64,000 bases of DNA from the NCBI GenBank assembly GCA_037043015.1, contig CM073323.1, positions 19,496,758 through 19,560,757 of the forward strand, given 5' to 3'. The DNA comes from Bryum argenteum. Lineage: Eukaryota; Streptophyta; Bryopsida; Bryales; Bryaceae. The stretch's first letter is position 1; each line of letters begins with the position of its first letter. A program made the position numbers and the translations under genes. Positions 44,242 to 54,042 of the stretch are shown here, piece after piece. The notes beneath the pieces were generated by a model. It was not told the DNA's origin. It saw only the letters and a program-made list of their open reading frames with translations, and ran no database searches.

Positions 44242-47200
44242 ATGCCGAGAACCAAACAAACTGCCAGAATTGTTCAGATGGCTGCAAATGCACCTGCCGA
44301 GCCTGAAATCAACATGGAAGTGGAGCAGCAAGAGTCGGCTCCTGAGGTAATAGTCTACTTCACATCTATGTTCCCATCTAATGTGTCCATTTAGCTCGAA
44401 TCGAGCTAATTCGCCCTCTGTTAATTTGTTATCCACAGGTCACTTATAACATGCAAGCCCTGGAGGGATTCCTTGCACCAGTACAACTCGAATCAGCAGA
44501 CGATCCGCTTGCAGCTATTTTTTTGGACGCGCAATGGGGGAAATTGTGGACCCCCAAGCCACATTCCATCAAGTCTTGGTCGATTCGTCCGATGAACAAG
44601 ACGCATTTCTTCTTTTATCAACAATCAGGGTCTCACGGGGCATTTTTGCCTCTGTGTCTTGATGCCTTCATCGAACTTGTTACATATGAAGACGAATTCC
44701 TCATGATCAAGTTCGAAGCAGTGGAGGTCGAAGGTTTCGTCTTCACTATTGTATTTCCCCCCAATGAAGTCCGTTTCTCCCACGACTTCATCCGCAGCTT
44801 TATGGTCGGGAAGATTGATCCCACTCAGCTTCATCATATCGACACGAAATTGCAGCCCATTGTGTCTTCCCCGAAACTCTTCGTCAGATCGTACATTCCT
44901 TACACTGCGCAGATCTGGAAGGCTCTGTCTGATTTCGAGACTGCAAAGAAGAAAGGCAAGGCTCCGATGAAGCGGTCCGGGAATCTACTGTTGCAAGCTC
45001 CATCCGAGAATGCTCCGTCGGGTCTAGGCACTCCAGAGGGAAGTCTAGGCGTGCAGTGTACGAAGCGTCCAAACCCGATCTCTTCCAGCTCTGGCTCCAA
45101 GAGGAGCAAATCCTCCGGAAGCGCTCTTACGTTCATGAACCCTACCATGAACGTGGCTGTCTCTGAGAAGGAGATCAAGTATGAGGAAGCGACAAAGTCT
45201 CTGAAGGACTACTGGGACAGCTGTGGAGAGAATTATGTCTTCGGTCGTGACAATCCGCTTGACGTGTCGATCGACCTGCTTGACCCTGCCGAACCAAGGT
45301 TTATCGTGCGATCTCTGGAACCGGCCGGCATCGCGCATTACAAGAACATCTTGATGAATTCTCTTGATGTTACTTCCAGACAAACCATCATCATTATGCC
45401 GAAGATCAAAGCTGAGCCTGAGGTTTGGGATTGGGAAGATCTGGTCCAATCTTGTCAGTTCCGAATTATCGACGGGCAGCACCACGTTGAGGCTGCGAAA
45501 CAGTTGATTCGTGACAAAAAGATCGACGACTTGAAGATCCTCGCCCTTCAGACATGGAAAGCCCATGTTGTGTGGCATTCCGACATCAGCAAGATTCTGG
45601 ACGTGTCGGCCATGGCGAACAAGACGAACAATGCTGGGACGTTCATACCTTCCTGGGCAACGAACATCATGGGCGCTAGAAAGGTCTGGGAAGACTATGG
45701 CCGCCCTCAAAAACTGAAGAAGCCGCATCGACGTGAAACACCGGTTGAAGTAGATAACCGGAAGCGTTATGAGGTATGAGATTACTTGGTCTTTACTTTT
45801 TCTGGTTGGCGTTGTTTGCATTCTCTGCCGACGTGTTTGGGGATGTCGTTTTAGCTCGACTCGAGCTAAAACAGCATAGGCTGTTTCTTAATAGTTTGGC
45901 TTTCGTGCAGGCATTCGCGGCTGCTATGGTGAAGAGGTTCATCAGCATCAACAATAACGCGAAGGACAAGATCGTCAGACCGTCCGACCTTCGCAACGAG
46001 CTCCTCATCATCACATCTCCGGACGACGTCTACGAGTTGTGGAAGAGGTTCATCATTGACTATAGTCTTGGAGAGCTGATCGACCCCGACACCGAGCTCC
46101 CATTCAATCAGGCGAAAGATTGGGAAACCGCCTCAAAGAAGTTCACCTTGAACAGGGAGTTCTTCAAGGGAATGGGGCAGTTGGACGCGGAGAACCTCGA
46201 GGTGTTGGCGCAGCACTTGCTGAACGAGACTCCGGATCGAACGTTGCCCTACCCCAAGGTGGCCGTGAGGAAGCCTGCGAAGAAATACTTCCAGTGCATG
46301 AGTGCAAAGCAGTGGGTGGAGATTCGGAAGAGGAAGAACACTGTCGCGAGGGAATTGCACAACCTCAAGGCCTCGCTCGGTTTGTTCGACTCCGAGTGGC
46401 ACTTCGACGTCGACAACTGGAGGAAGTTTAAGGTGGAATACAATCTGACTCGTCAGACTATGTCCATGCTTCTCTCGGTCCCGGGCGACTCGTTCTTCAC
46501 CCTCTACCGCCAAAAGCAGACGAAGAATAGGAGTGCAGCAGAGATATCGGAATATGCAGCCGAGTTCTTCAAGAAGTTCCTGGATGTCAAAGGGACGTTT
46601 GAACCTCCTGCACCGATTGTTTACACGCGGCTCTTTTACTCTTCCGAGTTCAAATTCGGGATTTGGGACAAGAACTACACTTGGAACCAATCTAGCAAGT
46701 GTGATTTAGGCTTGATTGATTTGCGAGCTGTCCCGGGGAGTGGAAGTAGAGTGGACGACACGGAGAGTCCATACTTTCAAGAATTCCTTGATGTGTGGGC
46801 AGACACCGTGACCGATCCTCACATCAAGAATCCCGAGGTTTGGTTGTTCATCACCTCCAACGTCGACCGTCACTGCCAGGCAATGGTTTACGTCGACAAG
46901 AAGTTGAAGGACGAGTACTCTCGCAAGGCAGCCAACTACATGCCGGCCAGCAACGAGCGATTCAACGGCATTGCAGAGAGAAAAGCTTCAGAGAAGCACT
47001 TGCTCCCCCTCCTCTTTCTTATCAAGAAGAGCAGCCATGCTCAGAGTGTGTTGGATGCGATACCCTCTGTATTCTACGCTCCTGAGTTGCCCCTCTATTC
47101 GAAGCCCGGCGCGTACAGAGAACACGACCTTGGTCTCAGTGACACCGAGCTGCGATTGGAGTTCTACTGTCGGGTGTTGAATCGCTCGTTGCTGAAGATG

Positions 47201-50200
47201 TTCTCAACGATCTCATGCTCGTTTAGCTCGACTCGAGCTAAACACTCTCATGCATGTTTAGCTCGACTCGAGCTAAACGATCTCATGCTTAAATCTCTTC
47301 ATCATGTATTTTGTTCATGGCCTTTTAGCTCGAGTCGAGCTATTTCGTCTTAGTCTTCTTATAAGTTTTTGTCTCCTTCTAAAACAGATGTGTCAGGCTG
47401 AGACATATGTTGTTATCAGCGAGACCGAGAAGGAGGCTTATACGAATGCTGCGACGGATTACCAACATCTGGACTACAACGATATCAACGTCGCAGCATA
47501 CGTAAATCCGGAAGCTAATCGCGGTCCCAAGCCTTCTGCTGAAGGGTCGGGGAAGGGAAAGAAGAGGATGTCTAAGAAGAAGACCACCCAGCCTGTAAGC
47601 GACGACTCTTCCGCTTCTGAGCACGAGCGTGAAGATGAAGGTGGTCCTTATTCTCCGGCGGGGCTGAATTCCCCATGGATTCAGCTGTTCCTCTGGTGTC
47701 TCCTCCCGCATTCGACAGGGCTGCGGTGGCAATTCCGTCCAGTACTGCTCGTGCTCCCCCTCGTGGTCGTGGTACTGCTCGTGCTCCCCCTCAGGGTCGT
47801 GGAAGCGGTCGAGCTCGGTCTTCTGCGTCTCATGGTCGCGGTACAGCACGTGCCCCTCCGCGCGAATCTACCAAGCGTTCTTCTTCTGAGGCGCGAGCTG
47901 GAGAGGCTTCTCGATCCAGAAGCGCTTCTGTGCCTCAAGCACAGAGGGCGCTCGAAGCCAACTATGGCGCCTGCGATGTCGTCGGGGACATTCAGAGGCC
48001 CCCCCCTCCGGCGCTTGCGTCGTGGTCCTCCTTCGGAAGGGGATTTAGCTCGAGTCGAGCTAAACGAGCAGTCTCCTGGGGTCGTCGATATTGGGGCCGC
48101 TGGGACTCCGGTTCATCACACGGTTCCACCCCCGGGGTTTCGAAGGGAGGTTCGTTCAAAGAACTCGAACGATGGCATCTACCGGGATCTCTTTGGCAAA
48201 GACGACGAAGAACCTGGGTGTCAAACCTCATTTTTTCGTTTTTGCCCCAATTTGGTCCGGATAGTACTTAGTAGTAGTTAAATAGAATAAAGAACGCCTT
48301 GGTAACCGGCTATCCGGGTAATAACCGGGTAGGTTTAGCTTAGCCAGGGACCTGCCTGCCCGGGGACATCCTAAAGCTTAGTGGGCAGGATAGGATAGCG
48401 GAATTTCTAACCCGCCTTTTGCTTCCTAGTCTTTGCTTTTAAAACTCGGGCACGGACTCACCGTACTTAGTCCGACCACTGAGTGCCCGGGTAGAGCTTA
48501 GCCGACCAGTCTCGGGTCTACCTCAAACCGGGGAGGCATAACCCCGGTGGAAGGAGAGGCTTCTCGGATAGCAGAGGAGGATACCCGGGTAAGGGATCCT
48601 TCCCCATTTCCCGGTCCGGATCATGGACCCCGAGGACAGAGTCCTATTCCCGCCAAGAGGCCACAATCCAACCAGGACAGGAGGGTGAGGCCGATACCCG
48701 GCCAACCGGATTGGGAACAGAGGAGCCGCGGGCACCTCGCTGTCCGGGTTTAACCGTCCCACCGGAGCCCTCTGACAGCGAGGTCCTCCCGAGAAAGCGG
48801 CCCGACCGCGGAGGCCGTCCCCTCATCCCCGAGGACTTGATCGAGGTCCCGAGATCGGGAGGCACTCCCGGACACCTCGGCCGATGCCTTCGGGGACACC
48901 GAGATCCTTGGGAGTGAAGAGACCGCTCCGGTGCTCCGGGGAGACGGGGAACGAGGAGGAGGAGGTCACCTCCCAACCCGGGTTGGGAGCGCAGAAGGTT
49001 GAGACCGCCGAGACTGCCGAGACTGCGAGGCTGCGAAGTAGGATGAAGCGCGACAAGGAAGGACTAGGGCCGAGTTGATTGATGGCGGGTGCACTGACCG
49101 AGGATAGGGTTAGATTTTAGTGCCTTTATGGCGAGTAGGAGGATGACGGCGTTAGACTGACAAAGGCCGGATTTAGAAAGATACCCTGGCGCAGGATTTT
49201 GTCCTCTTCTGGGATGCCAGGGAGGATCTGCTACTTAGCTGAGGGAAGGATACTCCCTCGGGGTCTTTCTGGGCCTTTGCAATACCCTAATTTCAGCGCA
49301 AGTACGCCTCTTTCTCAATTCCCGTGTGTGTGTGATTGTGTCTCTTTCTCGTTTCCTGTCTTGTTTGCTGGGTCGGGGTGTTTGCAGAGTTCAGAGGACC
49401 CTTGCTGTCCGGGCAAGAGGTAACGGTTCCGTCTTTGAGCGGAGAGTAGTGAGGAGAGTAGAGAAGCTGACAGGAGAGGAGTGCGGCCGATGAACGGCAC
49501 TTCTCACTGAGGGCACCGATTCGGCCTATCCGTGCAGCATTCAGGATTACGGCGGCCAAGAAGGGATTCCTGCCGCTTAACCGACTCCCGAGGCCGCACT
49601 CGGTTGAGTCCCCCTGGATTGCTGAAGTCCGGGTAGGCTGGTTAGTGTTTAGGTGATAGTGGTGAACTCCCGGTCAGTCGCACCACCCCCCAGTCCAGTA
49701 ACCCGGAATCCACTACCCGGGTAGTGAGTTTTGATAATCAGACCATAGGAGAACCGGATACCGACCTTTGTGACATGCGCGTGGACCCAGAGTCCGGGCG
49801 TAGAGGGAGGTATAAGGGAAGTTCCTAACAGGGTAAGGAGAGAGAGAGTCTCGGTGACCTTTCCGGTCACGTTAATCAACGGGAACAGTGGTCTAATCCC
49901 CCACTTATCTAAATCCGGGAAAACCCCTCTGAGGTGAATACAGAGGCTAAACTAAACCACTAAGACGAAACCCCCACCCCCCTTCTCCTGCCCGGGCAGC
50001 TTTTTCCAGGACAGGATACAGGGTACAGGGGTGATAGGACAGTACCCGGATAGCACAAATCCGGGTTTGCTAACTGGTGGAAACTGTCGTCCTTGCACTT
50101 CACAGGATCTCCGTGGACGAATACTCGGGTTCTTGTTTGGGAAACCTCTTTTACCACGAAAAAGGGTTATCCGGGCACGAATCGGGAAAGCACGTTACGA

Positions 50201-51485
50201 CACTGGGCAAGAGCGTGTGCCACGGGATGCATCATCATCAGACAGTTCTGACTCGTCAGACAATGACGATAATGAGGGTGCGAGCGAAGGCGACGGGGAT
50301 GACGATGACCAAGCTGATGATGCTGATCTCGCGGCCATGACCTTAGACGACGAGGTGGCTCCTGATCCATCCCAGGAGGAGACTACTTTGGCGCCTTCTC
50401 CCCAAGGCCCGCAGAGCGCTCCCAGGAGGCAGATTGAGAAGGGGAAGTACGACAAATGGTTAGTGAAAGGTGTTTGGAAGCCCGAGGACGAGCCGGAGGA
50501 TAACAAAGTAATCCGGTATTATGACTTCTCGGAGGAGCCTAGTTCTCCAAAGTCCAAAAGCGATGAGGATGATCCTCTACTTCCTGTCGGGCCCAAGGAG
50601 CCTGGAGAGCCTTCACAACCACCAGTGAAGCTGGAAATTGTCGCCCCTATGCTGACGAAGGATCAGAAGCGAGCACAGAAGCGGCAAGAGAAGGAGGCTC
50701 TGAAGGCTCGCAAGGCAAAGGAAGAAGCAGAGAGAGAAGCGGAGAGAGAGAGGCAAAGGTTAGCAGACATCGCAGCTGCGAATGCTCGAGTGGACAGATT
50801 GGAGTCCACATTCCTGAGCTCTCAGTCCGAAACCCGCATGGCACTAGGCAAGATGGAGCAGATGTTTCAATCATTCGGGAATATCTTATCCCAACTGCCT
50901 AGTTTTCCTGTCCTCATTGCCTCCATCAACCCCGATCAACCTCGCCTCAGCATCTGTGACGCGAGTCCACCAGCCATCGTCGCGCCTCCACAACCTCCCA
51001 TCGTCGCGCCTGCACAACCAGCCATCGTCGCGCCTCCACAACCTCCCATCGTCACGCCTGCACAACCAGCCATCGTCGCGCCTCCACAACCTCCCATCGT
51101 CACGCCTGCACAACCAGCCATCGTCGCGCCTCCACAGCCTCCTATTGTTGCTGAACCGGAGATCGCACCCCGCCCCATACCCCACGAGATTTCGGAGAAG
51201 CCGGCGAAAGAGAATGAAGTCCCGATTGAGGCAGGGCCGATGCCGACCCACTCTCCCATGGCTGCTACCCTTTTCTCTCCCGTGGCTTCTACCGAAGTTC
51301 CTCCTACCCTTGACTCTCCCGTGGCTGCTACTGAGACGGCTATTACTTCACCGGTAAATCCAGAGGTTAGTTACTATCTTTTCCTTGCTCTGCTATTCCC
51401 TCATCTCTTGAAGTTTTCGCATTTAGTAATCTTAAAGCCGGCGCTCCTTGTTTGACAGGAGTCCGGCACCGATGGCGGCGAGTAG
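44242..51485 (+). CDS. ParB/Srx-like and methyltransferase-like gene of Element II, interrupted by a nested element
   Basis: Exons: 44242-44346 (MPRTKQTAR...), 44439-45773, 45911 to about 47173, 47388-48218 continuing at 50208-51365 after the nested element, and 51459-51485 (ESGTDGGE, stop). Phases agree at the first two introns and across the insertion site; the 47173 donor is the weakest call. The N-terminus copies H3 residues 2-8. A ParB/sulfiredoxin-like motif IIDGQHHVEAAKQL is at 45465-45506. A region resembling a beta-class DNA methyltransferase follows: CDLGLIDLRAVPG near 46700 where DPPY would be, and AETYVVISETEKEA near 47400. DPPY is missing. Then come a KGKGKKR basic stretch, an Arg-Gly-rich stretch, an acidic block, a coiled coil (EAEREAERERQR) and AIVAPPQP repeats. 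Between 47660 and 48040 another frame looks more natural, so small indels are possible. Products in bacteria that fuse ParB and methyltransferase act on DNA; here binding is likelier than catalysis. Confidence 0.72.
45849..45872. repeat. intronic palindrome in the ParB-type gene
   Basis: GTTTTAGCTCGA and TCGAGCTAAAAC arms around a single C, within the intron at 45774-45910. The outer bases differ from the array copies but still pair with each other. Confidence 0.93.
47221..47342. repeat. cluster of two palindromes and a half-palindrome in an intron
   Basis: Perfect copies GTTTAGCTCGA/TCGAGCTAAAC at 47221-47243 and 47256-47278, and a degraded copy at 47322-47342. They lie in the intron between the methyltransferase-like exon and the exon starting at 47388. 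Confidence 0.92.
48044..48064. repeat. palindrome inside the coding region
   Basis: A perfect copy of the element's palindrome with a central G. It lies between the stretch whose natural-looking frame is the second (Arg-Gly-rich) and the stretch continuing in the third frame, so its arrival may have shifted the frame. Confidence 0.9.
48219..50202 (+). mobile_element. nested element, internally deleted copy of the 14962-19925 type
   Basis: Begins TGTCAAACCTCATTTTTTCG and ends GCACGTTACGACA, the same ends as the larger copy but in the opposite orientation in the window. CTGGG flanks both sides (48214-48218 and 50203-50207). The first 317 bp correspond to the larger copy's outer end, then the sequence jumps to the part matching its second ORF. 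About 2.98 kb is missing, including the whole 731-aa ORF. The junction near 48525-48535 falls in CCGGG(G/A)AGG, present at both parental breakpoints. Removing it with one CTGGG joins the host frame (DDEEPG then QERVPRD). Confidence 0.9.
50968..51150 (+). repeat. 48-bp coding tandem repeat (PAIVAPPQPPIV units)
   Basis: About 3.7 copies of a 16-residue unit, PAIVAPPQPPIV(A/T)PAQ, near the C-terminus of the ParB-type protein. DNA copies are almost identical, so the expansion is recent. The extended Pro-rich segment follows the coiled coil. Confidence 0.92.
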
Positions 51486-51574
51486 GTCGACGAGTAGTCT
51501 CCAAATTATTGGATGCTGTTTCGCTTTTTGTACATAGTACAATTATAATCGTTGTACTTATTGAAACATCATTC

Positions 51575-51580
51575 AATAAA
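51575..51580 (+). terminator. polyadenylation signal of the ParB-type gene
   Basis: AATAAA lies 90 bp after the stop codon at 51483-51485, followed by a T-rich stretch. The distance is typical for a plant 3' UTR. Confidence 0.5.
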
Positions 51581-51861
51581 ATTGAGACTCTTTTTTTTCA
51601 CATCACTTTTTATCTTCAAAGAGTCTCAAGTCCTTCTCATCACAAGGCCCTAAACTTCGTCCTTTTCTATCGTGCCCCCTTCAATACCTTGTTCCGTCCG
51701 ATTGCTTCAAAATCCCCACCAACCACCTCATGTTACCTCTCCAGGGTGTGGCGGTTCGATCTCAATCAATCTTTGTGATTTCTTTGCATACTTGACATTT
51801 TGCAAGGTACACACCTCTTGTTTTAATACCATTTGCCATTGTTACGTGTTCCCTCACTGCA

Positions 51862-52689
51862 GTGGGACCGTCCAAACATCCCAAACAGCGTATCTCGCCC
51901 GAGCTACCCATTACGCATATCTCCCGCAGTCTTTTACGGTCCAAGCCCAAGTGGTTGAATGTGATGTTGGAGTTGGACGGGGTTCTATGTTCGATGGCCT
52001 CTGTGTCTACCCCAACGCCTGCAGAGTGCCTGTCTTTTCCGGATCCCAATAATCCTCCAGTGTTTTCCTCCACCGTCCCAACCTTAGTTGCCGGCAGGGT
52101 CGTCTACTGTCGTCCCGGGTTGACCGGGTTCCTTCGCTTACTAAATTTGTTTTGCCACGTCCACGTCTGGAGTACCCAAGATCCTAAGGTTGTCCATGGA
52201 CTCTGCTCGTTTTTGTTCTCGAAGTCAGACGCTGCCCCTGGACTTGTCTTGGCTTCCAACCAATGCGATAATCTGTTGTTGAAGAATTACGCATTCGCCA
52301 AGTACCCCGGCACGACAAATCCCATCCTCTTAAAATATCCTCGACGGCGGTTGTATCCTAGGAAGGGTGCCAATTTCAATGACGATAACTTGCTCATTGT
52401 CGATTCCAAGCCCGAGACTTGCATTGCGGTTCCCACAAAGAACACACTTTTCACTGTTCCGTGGAACCATTCCTGTCCGGAGGATCCAAAGTCCGACTTC
52501 TTGAAGAGGATAGGCGAGATATGTCTTTCCGTGCATTTGAACGGTCCTGAAAATTTTGCCGAGACTATGCGCCATCGTAGAGCCACGCATAATGAACTGT
52601 CGAAGGACTCAGAGTTGTATATGCTCTTGAGCCGTAATCTTCCATATTTGTGGAATCAGGACCGAATCAGTGGGAAGAATTTGCCTTAA
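51862..52689 (+). CDS. FCP1/SCP-like HAD phosphatase-domain protein carried by Element II (main exon)
   Basis: About 275 residues open after a splice acceptor ending CTGCAG at 51862; an earlier exon ending near 51806 (CAAG/GTACAC) probably supplies the start. The FCP1-homology pattern is clear: LNVMLELDGVLC near 51955, RPGLTGFLRLL near 52110, HVHVWSTQDP near 52158, then DNLLIVDSKPE near 52383-52415 and P.KNTLFTVPWN. These proteins dephosphorylate serine, for example in the RNA polymerase II CTD. The nucleophile Asp of the DxD motif is Glu here (ELD), and the later DD pair is reduced, so activity is doubtful. No copy exists in Element I. The stop at 52687 may be followed by more exons. Confidence 0.7.
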   Translation: MGPSKHPKQRISPELPITHISRSLLRSKPKWLNVMLELDGVLCSMASVSTPTPAECLSFPDPNNPPVFSSTVPTLVAGRVVYCRPGLTGFLRLLNLFCHVHVWSTQDPKVVHGLCSFLFSKSDAAPGLVLASNQCDNLLLKNYAFAKYPGTTNPILLKYPRRRLYPRKGANFNDDNLLIVDSKPETCIAVPTKNTLFTVPWNHSCPEDPKSDFLKRIGEICLSVHLNGPENFAETMRHRRATHNELSKDSELYMLLSRNLPYLWNQDRISGKNLP

Positions 52690-53021
52690 ATTCTTTTATC
52701 GAAATGTATTGTTCGGTTTTTACCCTAGGAAAGCTTATGTTTATCGGGTTGCTTAGATTCAGATATAATGTAGATCGATTGGTGAATCCACCCTCGACAT
52801 ACATGATTAAATGCGTTCTTATATTGTGTACCTTTTTCATTGCACTTAGCGTCTTGGACTCACTTGCTAATATGGTTGTGTTTATGAACCGGTTCTTCTT
52901 TTTGTTGGACGTCGCCTCTCTCCACATGCATCATGTGCTTTGCAAGCAAATCTTGTAATTGGTCCTTCGACGGTTTCGAGGCTTCCATTACAAGTGACGA
53001 CTCGAAACTTTCTCGAAACGA

Positions 53022-53516
53022 ATGCAGGGACGGCTAATCTACTTTGCTCCGGATGATGCGTCGGCTGTAGAGGACACGAAGGAGGACATGGATAATGACG
53101 ATGATGGTGTAGTAGACAGTCCCCCTATTGAGATTCAACCAATTATTGCAATCGGCAATGATCGAATCGGTGTGATGACCTCGGTTGCAGCGGCACCTCA
53201 AGGTGAAGCTGTATTACGCAACCCCGTCGTCGACGCCCGTGCCTATTTAGCTCGACTCGAGCTAAATAGTTACTTGCCACATACTGTGGCTCATTGCTCC
53301 TTATCTCTTGGGGCAAACACTCGCGTTCATCCAACACGATTTTCGACTGAGACTCACTGTCTATTACGGAGACGTGCACCGAAGCGTCGTAGAAGTGGTG
53401 GGCTTATGGAGATGGACGAACCTGCCTTCTCTAAATACACACGTAGTGAGGACCCTCTATTCACTAAGAATGATTCTTCTGGTGATACCTCTTCTCCGCC
53501 ACGTCGTAATTGGTAG
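53022..53516 (+). CDS. hypothetical acidic/basic C-terminal exon with an embedded palindrome
   Basis: A 164-residue frame starting MQGRLIYFAPDDASAV after a possible acceptor (GAATGCAG). It has an acidic stretch (EDMDNDDDG), a basic stretch (RRRAPKRRRSGG) resembling a nuclear localisation signal, and ends SSPPRRNW. The 27-bp palindrome at 53243-53269 sits in the middle, coding for LARLEL. It may be the last exon of the phosphatase-like gene. No family recognised. Confidence 0.4.
   Translation: MQGRLIYFAPDDASAVEDTKEDMDNDDDGVVDSPPIEIQPIIAIGNDRIGVMTSVAAAPQGEAVLRNPVVDARAYLARLELNSYLPHTVAHCSLSLGANTRVHPTRFSTETHCLLRRRAPKRRRSGGLMEMDEPAFSKYTRSEDPLFTKNDSSGDTSSPPRRNW
53243..53269. repeat. perfect 27-bp palindrome near the right end of Element II
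   Basis: CTATTTAGCTCGA and TCGAGCTAAATAG arms around a single C. The outer CTA/TAG pair is unlike the ATGGGC extension of the array copies yet still self-complementary. Confidence 0.93.
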
Positions 53517-53758
53517 ATTAATATAGTGCCTACCTGTTGGAGGTCTACAATTACACCAATAAATTGTATTTGTGCTTTCATATGAATAAAATTTACTCTT
53601 AGGGTAGCATATTTCTTAGCTTGCGTTATGAAATCTTTTCTATTATTGTCTTTTATATTGAGAAATTTCATCATTATCAGTAAAAACCTAGTGATTTGGT
53701 AACTAATCAGGTCAGAATCGATCTAAATGGAATTCTCCCTAATTACCAAAATCAGTAT

Positions 53759-53786
53759 ATATTCCCATTATAACGAATTACGTGTT
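53759..53786 (-). repeat. right terminal inverted repeat of Element II
   Basis: Exact inverse of 33363-33390, ending CGAATTACGTGTT, followed by ATTG at 53787-53790. Confidence 0.96.
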
Positions 53787-53790
53787 ATTG

Positions 53791-54042
53791 TGTGATTCTC
53801 TCTTTCCCTGCCCATCAGATACATGATCATACTCTCGCCCCTGGTCGAGGTCATCCCTCCCGAAAGGGGCTCTTCATCGCTGTCAACCGCATCCTCCGTA
53901 ATTGCCCTCCTTTAGAAGGGGCTCCATCACCATAATGTTGAAATTTGATATATCAAGATTGTGCACTGAATGCAAACCTTGAGCGTCAGAGCACGATCGT
54001 TGATAGTGTTAAGAGACCACTTACTTAGTGGTTGTGTCAATC
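53791..54042. repeat. displaced remainder of segmental duplication copy A
   Basis: Continues the flank broken at 33362. TGTGATTCTCTC, then CTCTCGCCCCTG and CACTTACTTAGTGGTTGTGT all match 58331-58570 in order. Homology stops after GTGTCAATCC. Confidence 0.9.

Larger units (their letters stand above)
33363..53786. mobile_element. Element II, giant TIR DNA transposon (20.4 kb)
   Basis: The two ends are a perfect 28-bp inverted repeat starting AACACGTAATTCGTTATAAT. ATTG flanks both sides (33359-33362 and 53787-53790). The sequence on either side joins to give AATTG-TGTGATTCTC, and this unoccupied site is present in the duplicated flank near 58326-58340. Contents from left: subterminal repeats; a DUF7869-type gene (minus); five palindromes; an AT-rich centre; a GC-rich first exon; a large palindrome array; the ParB/methyltransferase-like gene (plus) with an H3-tail-like N-terminus; and a phosphatase-like gene (plus). 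A 1984-bp nested element splits the ParB-type gene. Perfect TIRs and less damaged genes make this the younger of the two giants. Confidence 0.95.
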
